From positions 94,668-158,667 of the forward strand of contig DF237118.1 of the NCBI GenBank assembly GCA_000708835.1: a stretch of 64,000 nucleotides of DNA, given 5' to 3'. Below, one piece after another: positions 37,461 to 48,788 of this stretch; position 1 is the stretch's first letter; each line of letters opens with the position of its first letter. This DNA comes from Klebsormidium nitens (taxonomy: Eukaryota > Streptophyta > Klebsormidiophyceae > Klebsormidiales > Klebsormidiaceae). The position numbers were made by a program, and so were the translations under genes. The notes beneath the pieces are model-generated. The model saw nothing but the letters and a program-made list of their open reading frames with translations, was not told the origin of the DNA and ran no database searches.

Positions 37461-38695
37461 CAGCGGATTCGAACCGAGGCGTCAAACTAACGGCTTGGTT
37501 TGCATCACAACAGTGTTACGTTCTCCACATTGCAACATTGATGACTTGTTTGCGCAGCCAATGCGGTCGATCTTCTGGGCATCGTCAGCTAGTCCTCAAT
37601 ATTTGATCATGTCCGTGAAACTCCGATTCATGATGCATACGTGTGCGTAATCAAAGTCAAGAGTACTTGATCTGTCTGTTTCTTTGAAACCAGCTCTTAG
37701 GCTGGCTCAATCATCGGCTGCCGCCAATAGACGACATTCTTCTGTACCAAGCATGAAGGAAGCACGTACATTCTAGATAGCACTGGCCATATATGCCTTC
37801 ACATTTGTCAGCGACTTAGCCGGGTTAGCTAGGCGATCCAGAATGACTGCGGGCGCCCGCGGGGATGGCCCAAGCTTCGTCACGCGCGTGATTGCCGCCA
37901 CCGGGTGCTGGCCCGCATACAACCCAGCCTGCCCCGGCCCTGAGCCATGCCGCGACGAGGCCGGCAACGGCTTGCACATGATGGGGAATTGCTGCATGCA
38001 GTGCACTCCATGGACTGAGCAAGCAGTTTGTGCCAAGATATCTTGAAAATCTATGATCAATCACACTTCACGCAAGCACAAGCATGATGCAAAGACTCAG
38101 TGCATATGAATACAAGGCCGTTGCAAAACCTCTTGTACGATGTAGACTCAAGCGTATATAGCCTCAATCTGCATGGAAAGCTGGTACGGTATGTTGGGCC
38201 GGCAAGATCTACGAAGTTGGTACTTCATGGCGGGTCCGATTAGACCGTCGTGAGTCAAATGATGATCAAGTTACATGGACAAAATGCATGCAGCTTGGGC
38301 CTTATACGCCACGTTCGCTGTAATCTGCCTTGCTGAGTTCTGGCTTATACTTGACCAACAGTACTAAGAGCCCAGATGTTTCCTCAATGTACGTAGCCCA
38401 TTTGTACTCGATTCTTACCGACGTACGTGCCCCCGCGAGTCCTGTACACTTCGCGACTGGTTGCATAGCCAAGCACCGCGATATCGGGCCAGATTTGTAC
38501 CTAGAAGCTGACCCGAACCTCGAGTCACTGTGCATTTCTCTACTCTTTAAGTTTCGGCAGTCGCAGCCGCTGTTCTTACTACAACGGCCCGTCGCATCTT
38601 TGCAAGCGCCTTTGGGAACAACGCAACCCTCCAATTCTTACCTGACGACCCATACTAATATTCAATAAATGAACAAGCTTTTGACAAGTATCAAT
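37461..38695. other. convergent intergenic region, no gene seen
   Basis: Tail-to-tail space between PEX10 and the permease gene. A 67-codon frame at 37843-38046 has no splice or family support. CATGCATG-like stretches occur near 37975-38000 and 38285. Confidence 0.4.
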
Positions 38696-41600
38696 CTACA
38701 TCTTTCCGTCCGCTGATCTGTAAGTATCCGTGGTGACGTTCGCAATCGGCCCCTTGAACCAACGGCGCGCGTCAATAAGCCAATAGCCCCCGGCCAGAAC
38801 AATTGTCCCCCCAACCGCCGCTGAAGCGTAGTTGAGGTTCAACTCGGTCACAGGGTATGCCGTCGGCAGAACAAAGATGACCTGTAAAAGAGAAACTTTG
38901 CTCTTGTTTGCTCTCAAGAACTTGAAGAAGCACAATGGCACGATCTCCTGAATCTAGCGACGCTTGAAAGTTCGAGGAGCTGACGGGGTTTAAGAATGAG
39001 GTCCTCCTGAAAGCTGTCAGAATTGCAGGATCGCAAGAAGCAATCCCTCGCACACTTACGTGACAGTAAGCGAGAAAGCGGCTTTCGAAACATCACCCAG
39101 GCTTAATGGGACGAGCGTTCCGCGTTCTCAACATCGTCGCTTTCCAGCTGCATGAAAAGAGCTCCCAGACAGATCGACACGGACAGCAACGCCGTCTTGA
39201 AAAACTTGCTGCAACAAATGATAGAGCATGTCCCTACCGTGATGAAACAGATCCAGAGGATCGCCACGATTCCAATGATGTCTGAGAACGGCCCGAGGTG
39301 GAACGGCCCCCGCACAAACGTCTTGCGCGCAAACAACAGCTTGAACAAGATGGGCAGCCCATAGCTTATGTACAGCCCGATGACGGCGATTGACGTCACG
39401 GCGAGGAACGCGACGGTATTGTGAAGCGACGGCAGACCCAGGAGAAAGGCCAGGAGGCAGATGAGCCAGACCGCGTTAACCGGCACCTGAAAACCAGGGT
39501 TAAGAATGGGGTTAGCGGGCTTCCAGTCAGGAATTGAAAGAGGATCTTGTAACTAGTAAAGGATGGCAACAGTCTTGCGACGGCAGCCCAAGAGAAACGC
39601 CAGGAGGCAGACGAACCAGACCGCGTCAACCGGCACCTGAAAACCACGGTTAAGAATAGGGTTAGCGGGCTTTCAGGCAGGGGTGTAAAAGAGTGTCTAG
39701 GAAACGGGTTAAGGATGGCGACGGTGTTGTGAAGCGACGGCAGGGCCAAAAGGAAAGCCGAGAGGCAAAGAAGTCAGACTTCGTTAACCGGCACCTGAAA
39801 AGCAGGTAAAAGAGTGGGTTACAAGGGCGTTCGAAGAAGGTCAAGAAACGGTTAAGAATGGCACGTCATAGCTAGAAAGGCGACCGTGTGGTGCAGTAAG
39901 GGTCGGCCGGGGAGGACGTTAATGGAGCAAACGAACGAGACCGCGTTCACAGGCAAGTAGTGAACGGGTTTGTAACGAGGTAAACAACAAGGTCATGGAA
40001 GGGTTTAGAAAAGGATTTCAAGAGGCCGGGCGAAAGCGGACACAGCAAGGCAACGCTTTCGTGGAGGGAAGCAAGGCCGAAGAGAGGGCGGGAAGCAGGA
40101 GAGTCAAACCCCGTTGTCAAGTATAAATGGAATGGAGTCATCTGATGGGGTTGAAAGTCGCAGACAGACTCAAGGACGGGGTAAAAGAGAGGTTCACAAG
40201 GGGTTCAGAACGAGGTTTCTTGAGGGGCTGATGTAAAGTTCAGTACAGGCGTTCAGGTCGGAATGGGCTCAAGCGAATGGAGTCGGGAGCTGACAAGGTG
40301 TTTGAAAAGGATCTATCAAGGGGTTTTGTGAGGTCTTTGTGCGACGCACCGGCGGCAACACGCATTAAGGTCGATGCTGCTCGAGGAATTGTTTGCCATA
40401 GGCGACGCCACTTTTGGGTTTGAGCAGATCGCGACGAGAGATGCAGATCCACAGAACGGATGGTTTCATGTAAGAGTAGGAACTCATCTCCTGTCTAGAC
40501 ATCACTAGAACTCCGCATGAGCTGGTTTCCAAACTGTTGCAACGTGGGTTTCTTCGCAAACTTTCTCCAAACCAAGCGATTTGCAGGCGAGAAACGAACT
40601 TCTCGTCGAGGGTATGGTACTCCTCTGCGAGAGCGCCCCGGCTAAACTAGACGCAAGAGAAGTCTGGCGAGGCCGTCGGCATTTTCACCCACCTTGAAGA
40701 TTGGGTTCACGTGGTGCCACACAGGGGACAACGGCAGAGCGCCGTCGCGGCTGAAGGCCCACACCTGCGAGAAGAGGTCCGAAATTTTGAAGACGCTTCA
40801 GGCTTCGAAACTTATCAATTTGAGAATTAGACGCTGTGTGCTGAGACTTCGAGATTCATCAGTACGCTATGATTGAGGCTCCTAGATTCATCAATTCAGG
40901 ATTTGCACGCTGTGAGTCGAGGCTTCGAGAATCATCATTTGGAGATTCGCACGCTGTGTCAGCAACAACGAAGCGCGGGGTCTGTGAATATTGATGGCCC
41001 ACATTGGTCTCAAATAGGCGCTCGCAGTAAAAGGATTGAGGACGCGTATAAACGACACGCGAGCCGATTCTGAGGGCCGCATTAAGGCCGCAGAAAGCAG
41101 ATGACGCCTGCAATGTCGGGTCATCGCTAAACCCCGTCAAGCTGTCGCGGCATGAGGGCTAACTTCGTAGTTTCCCGACACCCTCAATGCTTTCAAATCT
41201 CAAGGCTGTGTAGAGTCGTACGAGCATATGCGCAAAATGCGCGAACTGCTGGTAGCGGATTCGAGGCCGCAGAAGACCATGGCAACATTCCAGGCTCGGT
41301 GGCATTGTACAAAAACCTCATACATCCCCAACCCCTAACATAGGGGTTTAGAGTCAGGGTTTAGACCGCGCGCGCACCATGCGCGAGTTGCTCGTGACGG
41401 ATCCCAGGCCGCAAAAGAAGACGGCACCTACACTTGTAGACTCGTTCGCATCGTCAAGTCGGCAACAGCTCCCAATTTCGATGCCCCACGGAAGCCCCAG
41501 ACCCGACGCCCTAGAATAGTTTCAGGATTTTAGTTCGAGTGCTCACCATGCGCGAGCTGCTGGTGACGGATCCGAGGCCGCAAAAGACACTGGCCCCACT

Positions 41601-44600
41601 TTCAGATTGTTGGAAAGCTAAAAGGAAAATCGAAATAAAGACCATGGTTGATGCCCCATGAATCCAGAAACCTAGAATAGTAGAAAAAGGGCGCGCGCGT
41701 ACCATGCGCGAGCTGCTGGTGACGGATCCGAGGCCGCAGAAGAAGACGGCGCCGATGATGATCCCCAGTGACACGATCCCGCCCGTGCCGCTGCCGTAGC
41801 GTGCGTGGAAGGCGTCTGCAGCACACAAAGAGCTTCAGGTCAGGGTCCTCTGGTTTACAGTGGGCGTCGGCGGATTCCGCATGACGTCACAGTAGCGACC
41901 ATTCGTGCGCACACTGGGCCTTTCGGTCGCCGAGCATCCGTCAGCATTAAAGTCGAAGCAGCGACCATCGACTCCGATCGAGTCGAGAGTCATGTACAGT
42001 TGGTCGCTGCAGCGTGCACGCCACCGCGACGCCCTCTTTAAGGTAGGGTGGGTGGGGTTCGGGCTCCAAATAGGATTTCGGCGAGTTTTTCCGGGCCTGC
42101 TTCGTACTGATAGGCAGCTTCGTTGACCCCAATGACGGTTTCACATGGTAAATGGAGCAAGATGAATAGGAAAAGTGTGGGAATTGACGCTATCTGACGT
42201 GTCGCAGCTTGCTCACCCACCGAAAAGGCCTGCTTTTGTGCGACAAACTAACAGCTCGACACGCTTTACTCGTTCGCTACCCCTTTTAAAATTTTCCAAC
42301 CAAGGCATCTTTATGATAGGCAGAAAGCCCGTGAGCACCCAAAACGAAGAGGGGAAATAGCAGAAAGAGGACGAAGGTAAAACGAAGGGAACCGAGGATG
42401 TATGCTTACCAAAGAAGACTTGCGCGCCCGCATAGCCCCCGGTCTCGTTGCTGGCGTCTACTAGGTAGGCGGGGTCCTGGATGCTGAAGAGAAGCGCCAG
42501 AATGTAGGCCAACCCCACCACGAAGGAGACCCCGATCGCGAGGAGAATGCCGAGCGGACCGCTGACGTCCGCATTCTGCACGGAACAGGGGGCGAGAGGT
42601 AAACTAAGGAGTCTTTCTTACTTTTAACGAGAGTGAGGATCCGCTTTATTGCTGGTGGCAAAACTAATGGACGCAAGGGAAAAAGGCCCGAACGCACAAC
42701 GAAAGAGACCCCGATCGCGAGGAGGATCCCAAGCGGACCGCTGACGTCTGCATTCAGCCCGAAGCATGGGGCGAGAGGCAAAACTCAGCAATTTCTCTTA
42801 GGTTCCAATGAGACTGAAGGATCCGCCCTCTTGGACTTGTAAGATGTCCCATCATTGTTGGTCGCAAGAATGATGACCCACATGGAATTAAGGCCCAAAC
42901 GCACAACGGAGAGGACCCGATAGAGAGGAGAATGCCAACGGATCGCTAGCGTCCGCATCCTACGCAGCACAGGGGAACAAGAAGAACATCACAAAGAGGA
43001 CTCGTCAATCAGGAGGGCGGTGCTTTGCTGATCGCAAGCTTCATCAGAGAGACAAGGGGGGCGGATCTCAAAAAATGGGAACCTCATTGGGAGCTGAGTC
43101 CTCAAGGTCCGCCGTGTCCTCTTTCTCGCATCAGAAGACATAGGGTGAGAGATTAGGCAACACGTCTGAGAACAGGAAATTGTAAGTGATGTTCTGCAAA
43201 AGAGCCCAGCGGACCGCCCCGATTTCAATGTGCGAGAACAAAAAGCTGGGAATGAGATGCAATGGCACTGCAGGTTTGACTGGAAAAAGGAAGGTGAGGA
43301 GCGGCGAAGCAAAGGAAAGTCGCAAACGATCATCGAAGAAACATCGATGAGCCCATCAAACAGTAGTCGGGTCGGGTGATGCTCGTAAGGGGGTTAGGAC
43401 GAGTACGGTTGCGGAGCGCAGATCGAGCGCAGATCCACTTGGTTTGGGATTTCCTAAATCCAGGAGCTTATGGCCAGATGGGGCTCACTTTGAGTAGATC
43501 CAGAAGCACGGGAAATGAAGAAGCGGTGCCGCCTCACCTTGGTTTCCTCGCTCATATGAGCGGAGGCGTCGAACCCAGTGAGAGTGTATTGGCTCATAAG
43601 GAGCCCCACTATGAAAACGTAGAACGAGGTTCCCAAGCCGGCGTCATACAGGTACTCATAATGGCCGAACACGTAGCCGGGGAAATCGAGAAACGGAGAG
43701 CTTCGTCAGCAAGAAAAAAGATTTAGGTAAACCAGGAAACGGAGAATTGATCAAGTTGGCGCCGCATGTTCGGAAAATGGAGACGTCATCAGATTTGCTA
43801 CAAAGCGGGACGGGGAAACAGGAGAAAAATGGTTATCAGCTGCAGTAGTGAGCACTGAGAAGACTGAATACTGTCGTCCGAAGGACCAAGACATCCGCCA
43901 ATTGTGAGAGAAGGTGTTACGTGAGCGATCAACGAAAGCCCGCTTCACCACCAGCAAACCGGTGTGCTCGCTGAGATCTTATCGAAAAAGTCGTAAGCCG
44001 TTTGATTAGACCATTGGCGACCAGCGGGGTGGCACCGACACCGACACGTGGCTCTTTGGCAGCCACACAAACCTCAGCAGCCAGCTGTAACAGGGGGCTT
44101 CACGTCCTCAGTCGACGGCCAAAGACAAGGCGGCGCACGGGGAACACAAGGAAGAAAAATGCGACCAAATTCTGTGCTCTTTTCCCCTCTTCGAGCCATT
44201 CGACTTCATTGGTCATGCAGGTCGTAAAAAAACAACTCTGGTTTGGTAATCTCTGCGCTTGATCGCATTGGTCGGAAGCTTATGGCTGGTTCGCGCCCCC
44301 TAACGCAATAAGTTTAGATGTGTCCAGAAACCTCAAATCAAGCAAAGCCGCTAATTTAGGGACTAAGGCTTGGAATTCCAGAGTCAGTAAAGGCGCAAGG
44401 GTTCTTACTCGCAGGCTGGTGCGTCGGGGCAACTGCTGGAAGTAGAATCACGATCACGATGGTACCCACGATGTGCCACGCCACTGAGACTGTGTTCAGG
44501 AAGCTGAGCCAATTCACACCGAAGGTGTTGAGCAGTCCGTGGCAGACCAGGATCGCGGCGTAAATGCCCAACACCGTGGCCTTGTTGCAGACGTACCCGA

Positions 44601-47600
44601 CGCCGTCCTCGCCGCGCGTGGAGAGCGCGATCACGACCGAGATGATTTGGGCGAGCGAGAAGTCGATGCCTGCAAAAGTGGGTGGAATCTGCTTAGAGAA
44701 GCATGGGTTAACGAAAACTCAAGGTCAGGAGTGGAGAGCGCGATCACGACGGAGATGATCTGGGCGAGAAGTCGATGCCTGCAAATTGTGGGTAGGCTCT
44801 GCTTAGAGAAGAGTTATGGGTTAAACGAGGGTTAAGTTAACAAGGTCAGGGGTGGAGATCTCGATCTCGACCGAGATGATCTGGGCGAGCGAGAAGTCGA
44901 TGCCCGCGAGTGTGGGTGGATTTCACTCGGGAAAGGGAGATGAGTTCACGAGAGGTCAAGTCAGAAATGCCCGTTGAAGGTCAATTCGACCACTTCAGGC
45001 GGTCCTTGAAGTGGTGGCTCTGCCTTCAAACCCCTTAACCCGCTCAAATGTTGCACACTCCTAAGCGACACTGAGGGCACATAGTCTGGAAATCTGACCG
45101 CGGAATGGGACCTTTCCTGCGATGTCGATCCACCACCTTCTTCGAATGGACAGGCTTCAAAAACCCAGACCATAACCGACATAACCCATAGAGTCTAAAC
45201 CATTAGCACCCTCAAGCCCTTACTTGCTGTCTTTGCCACGTGCCCCATCAGCTTTGTCTGCAGGACATAGATTGGAAACAAAAACCTGAACCAACTGAAA
45301 ACCACAAGAATTCTAAGAACACGAAGCCCTGACGCCCTCACCTGCGGTCACTGCCACCTGTCCCAGCAAATTGAACCACCCCGTGATCCACGCTGCAAAC
45401 GGCCCAAATCTTGGGCCGCTCAGCTTTGCGCTCCAGAAGTACAGCCCGCCCGTTGTCTGCAGAGTAGCGCTCTTAAATTGAGTCACGGAAGCGAGTTTCA
45501 ATGGCTTGCAGAATCATAGCATTGCATCAGATCCTCAACCACAGAAGAAATCAGTTTGCCTTCAGCCCATCACGAAGAGGCCCACTGCTCGTTGCCGGCT
45601 GTATATTGGCTTGTCTCTTCCTGAAGGGAAGAGGGCATCCATACAAATCGGGGTTTTTGCCGCCGTACGGCGCCGCTCTGCGGGCCCGCCATCGGACCTG
45701 CTTCGCTTGGCCCGTTTCGACGATAAAAGTCGGCGTACGGCCTGGAAATTTGTCCGTAATACGTTGCGAGATTTGCCTCGACTGGGCCCGCGTGCGGCGC
45801 AGTTCGCAGCTTACGAATTGAACATTTTGGTCCGACCACTGCATGGTGCAAGTCCCGGTGTCGAGGTTCGTGCATGTTTGCGGACTTCGACGACGAAGTT
45901 TCGTGCTTGCTTGGTCGGTGGTGTTACGGCTAAACAATCCGCACCGTTCAAACGAGCTTTCGACGATCGAAAGCAAAATCAGATTGTCAACCGTTGATCG
46001 GATACATAATCAAGGAAGAGGCAAGCGTCCGCCGTCACACAGACGGCGACCCATGTTTCCATGCCAAAACGAAGTTTTTTGGATTACCTGTCTTTGCTGA
46101 CTGCTTCGCTGAGAGATATTGTGAAAAACTCAGATTTCACTTCCCAAGTCTTGCTTCCCAGTGTCACCTTGACCTCTACCCCAATCCATGCCCTTCTCGA
46201 ATCTGCTTTCACATGTTGGACAAAAAGTCATTGCACCCTGCTATACTTTAGTTAACCCAACGCCTTGCGTCATTTCTTTAGCGATAATTCTGAGTGGAAA
46301 TGAGGAAGCCGTAAAAGCTAGTTGCTTTCTGTTTGTTGACATCCACTAATGATGAGCAATGTGCTTCCGGAATGCCTCTGATGCAATTTTTTTTTCATAA
46401 GACACCTAGATAGAATACCTGTTAGTGTTTCAAGTCAGCTAGCTTCTCACTGATCAATCATGCTGCAGAAAGAGGGTCTCCGTTCACTGGATTCTCTATT
46501 CAAAGGATTGTAGATTTCAAATCCAGCCTGAATCATGATTAAAGCGCACGCCTACAAAGCCTTCACCGCACACTGATCAGAAGCCTCGCCAAAGAGAGCC
46601 TGGTCTAACATAGCCTAGATCAGCGCTTCTCCATAGGATAAGATATGATAAGAAACAACCTCTCTAAGCAGAAGTAACTTACCGGGAAGGAGGAGCAAAT
46701 CTCCGCCATGCTGAGCCCCACAACGAAGGAGAAGAAGCAGACGATGACCCAGCCCCAGACCATGACAACCGGGCCGCCATTGCCTAACCCAGTGCCAAAC
46801 TGGCTGGTTATGCCGGTTAAGATGGAGATGATGGAGAAGGAGACCGCAAAGTTGGTGAACAGGTTCTGTGGAGAAAGGGAAAGGTTTAGTGGATTTCTGT
46901 AGGGGTTTGGAAGAACGGGGTAAGGTGGAGGGTTAGGGAGATTTTGGGGGATGGGATAGCGGGCGTTGCGGCAGTTGGATTTTGAGGAAATGTGTGTAGA
47001 AAGGACAAAGTTGCCTTTGTGTAATTCTGTGATACCAGGGGACAGCGGCTCTGATGTGGCTGAGAAAAGAGTACATAATCATCTGGTTTCTTCTTGCCTG
47101 ACAAAAGGATTTCCTGGTGGAGCATACTTGAAGATCCCTGCGGAGACCCTACACGACAACACCTTAGCGAATGGGGTTTCAAGCCAGCAGATGACTAGAA
47201 GAGAATACCACCTTCAAGTGATTCTTCATGTGTGTTCGACAGGGCACATTTAAGGGTACATCAGCAGTCTGCAAACAATGCTGAAGAAACTTTAAAGCCT
47301 CCGTTTCTGAAAGCTAAAAGCCAACTGAACCCTAAGTAAGCTCATGGTTGCATCGTATAGAAGATAAGTCAGAGATGGCTTAAGGCATCACACAGATCGT
47401 CATTGAAAACGGTGGCACATAGGTACTGAATCTAAAATGGTCAACGCTACAAACTCCTTGAATGTGTATCTGAACCCCATACTCATGAGCAATAGGAAGG
47501 GAAGGACGCCGTGCTCACCAGTTCACGCTTCAACTCCTGCTTGTACCTTGAGGGAGGATCGAAAGTACTTGCTTAGTCAGTTGTCCTTGTTGTGGACTCA

Positions 47601-48182
47601 AGACCAGAGGGAACTTGTCCCGAGAGAACTCAAACCATGAGAAGGTTGCTCATCTCTCAAGGAATGTGAGCAAATGTAGCTTTCAAGCAGATTTGAACAA
47701 GGAGTATACACCCATACGTAACAGATTAGCTCAAATTTTTATAAAGAAAATATATGTACAAGAGGATTGAAGGATCTGCTGGAGAGTGACATGTTGCAAA
47801 GGATATGGCTAATATCATTTAGATTGCAGTTTGGACAACACAAAAACATATGACTTTTCAGCATTGGTTCCTAAATCTCCTAAGCTTGTTGCCAAAACTT
47901 CCCGAAAACTCAGGAAAATACAGACTTCGGGTTTCGAAAATCCCTGAAGAATGGCAGTCGCTTCCTGAGGCAACACAGAATGCTCCTCGCATTTGACTTC
48001 TATGCTAACAAAGGTACCATGTACTACAGCAATATGGGAGAAAGCAAATGCACTATGCGGGTGACATTCCTCTTTGCTTGAAACCTTGCATTGTCATCTG
48101 TAGATCAAAAGTGTATGTACTAAAAGGAAACAAGCGTAGATTCTTACCCCAGGTCGTGAAGCCGCTGTTGTCCGGTATCCAT
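38696..48182 (-). CDS. BAT1: APC-family amino acid permease, BAT1/GABA-permease type
   Basis: Minus-strand exons: 48182-48148, 47546-47519, 46865-46683, 45456-45342, 44669-44409, about 43700-43538, 42575-42410, 41815-41703, 40764-40693, 39486-39238 and 38881-38696, about 523 aa. The Arabidopsis bidirectional amino acid transporter is 516 aa. The family is a membrane carrier for amino acids and GABA with 12 predicted helices. Family blocks in order are LGYKQELKRE, NFAVSFSIISILTGIT, GLSMAEICSS, TTGGLYFWSAKLSGP, WITGWFNLLGQ, IDFSLAQII, GLLMSQYTLTGFDASAHMSE, GSGTGGIVSLG, FCGLGSVTSSSRM, VWAFSRDGALPLSPVWHHVN, VNAVWLICLL and YWLIDARRWFKGPIANV. All junctions are in phase except that between exons 5 and 6, which is one base off. 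Five exon boundaries have intronic duplicate arrays. Confidence 0.9.
39401..40140 (-). repeat. array of copies of BAT1 exon 10 acceptor junction
   Basis: The real exon 10 start (coding VPVNAVWLICLLAFLLGLPS, plus-strand 39421-39486) is followed on the plus strand, that is upstream in the gene's intron, by related blocks at about 39561-39690, 39713-39840, 39855-39970 and 40043-40140. All keep an equivalent of gccaggaggcag..accgcgtt..ccggcacctgaaaa, the intron side included (ggttaagaat, gggttagcgggctt). Similarity falls with distance from the exon: the nearest copy is close, the farthest barely recognisable. Confidence 0.8.
41225..41815 (-). repeat. array of copies of BAT1 exon 8 donor junction
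   Basis: The real exon 8 end (coding FCGLGSVTSSSRM, plus-strand 41703-41755) has copies at lower coordinates, that is downstream in the intron, at about 41546-41600, 41381-41425 and 41229-41280. Each keeps atgcgcgag(c/t)tgct(g/c)gtgacggat and ggccgca(g/a)aag. The two nearer copies keep a GT donor after the SSRM-equivalent codons. Spacing is about 150-165 bp. Confidence 0.85.
42500..43250 (-). repeat. array of copies of BAT1 exon 7 acceptor junction
   Basis: The real exon 7 start (coding NADVSGPLGILLAIGVSF, plus-strand 42520-42575) recurs at about 42700-42780 (near-identical: GACCCCGATCGCGAGGAG, then AGCGGACCGCTGACGTC). Weaker copies lie at about 42905-42975 (cggatcgctagcgtccgcat) and about 43198-43235 (agcggaccgcc). 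Intron flanks are shared too (ggggcgagag, gaggatccgc), so the unit is about 195-200 bp. Confidence 0.8.
44622..44960 (-). repeat. array of copies of BAT1 exon 5 acceptor junction
   Basis: The real exon 5 start (coding GIDFSLAQIISVVIALST, plus-strand 44622-44670) is repeated at about 44730-44830 and 44850-44955. All copies carry gagatgat(t/c)tgggcgag and aagtcgatgcc(t/c)gc, plus the intron flank gtgggtggaat/tctgcttagagaag and aaggtcag. Spacing is about 112-120 bp. The first copy has lost a 4-base unit (gcga) in the exon part. Confidence 0.88.
45210..45390 (-). repeat. copy of BAT1 exon 4 donor junction in the next intron
   Basis: The plus-strand block gccctcacctgcggtcactg at 45334-45353 (donor and end of exon 4) is echoed by gcccttacttgctgtctttg at about 45217-45236, followed by the related ccacgtgccccatcagctttg. 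Spacing is about 118 bp. Together with the exon 5 copies this fills most of that intron. Confidence 0.6.
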
Positions 48183-48517
48183 GTTGGTTGCAGCTTTAGC
48201 AGAGAGGTAGAAGCTCAGCGCCTCCTCGAAGTAGGCTCTTCACAGACTCCAATCTGAAATGAAGACTGAGTTCTAAACACATTCTCCTTGCATGCCTTCA
48301 CGCTTCAACATTCAACTCTGAACATATGCTGCACATTTCACATGTGCAGGCCTGCAGGGCAACACACCGCCTATGGCACCCTAGGTTCTGTGATCAATGT
48401 TGACATCATCAGAAGTGGTCAGCTCAGAGTTGAGTGAGTACCTAGGCCCAGGGGCTAGATGTGAAGTTCACACTCAGCACTGCCACACAGTGAACGTGAG
48501 TTGTCTAGTACGGCCGA

Positions 48518-48788
48518 GGTATGATTCCGGCCGAAATGTTCAAAATATGCAATTATTTTCCAGAATCCGACCCTAAATCCGAATGAGTTCAAAGGTACCC
48601 AGGTACCCTAATTTCCTGGCTTTTCAAGATTTTTCGGTACGTACCTTAGTTCATATGGGCTTTGACATTACTTTCCGAACAGAATTTAGCAATTATTTTC
48701 CCTTTCCGCAAGAGCAGATTCCGACTGCTTATTTGGAATTTGTAAAATTTTCCGAATCCAAATAATTATAATTATTCGGAATCATACC
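48518..48788. mobile_element. AT-rich MITE-like element with 12-bp perfect TIRs
   Basis: Starts GGTATGATTCCG and ends CGGAATCATACC, 271 bp. The interior is AT-rich with subterminal aattattttcc repeats (near 48552 and 48690) and aataattataattatt near the right end. No ORF of note. Target-site duplications are not evident. Confidence 0.6.

Noticed and set aside
37843-38046. 67-codon Cys/Pro-rich frame between PEX10 and BAT1
   Set aside because: No splice signals, no family match, and composition like local GC-rich spacer.
43700-44400. An additional BAT1 exon to repair the phase at the exon 5-6 junction
   Set aside because: No block with family similarity and proper splice sites was visible, so the mismatch is reported instead.
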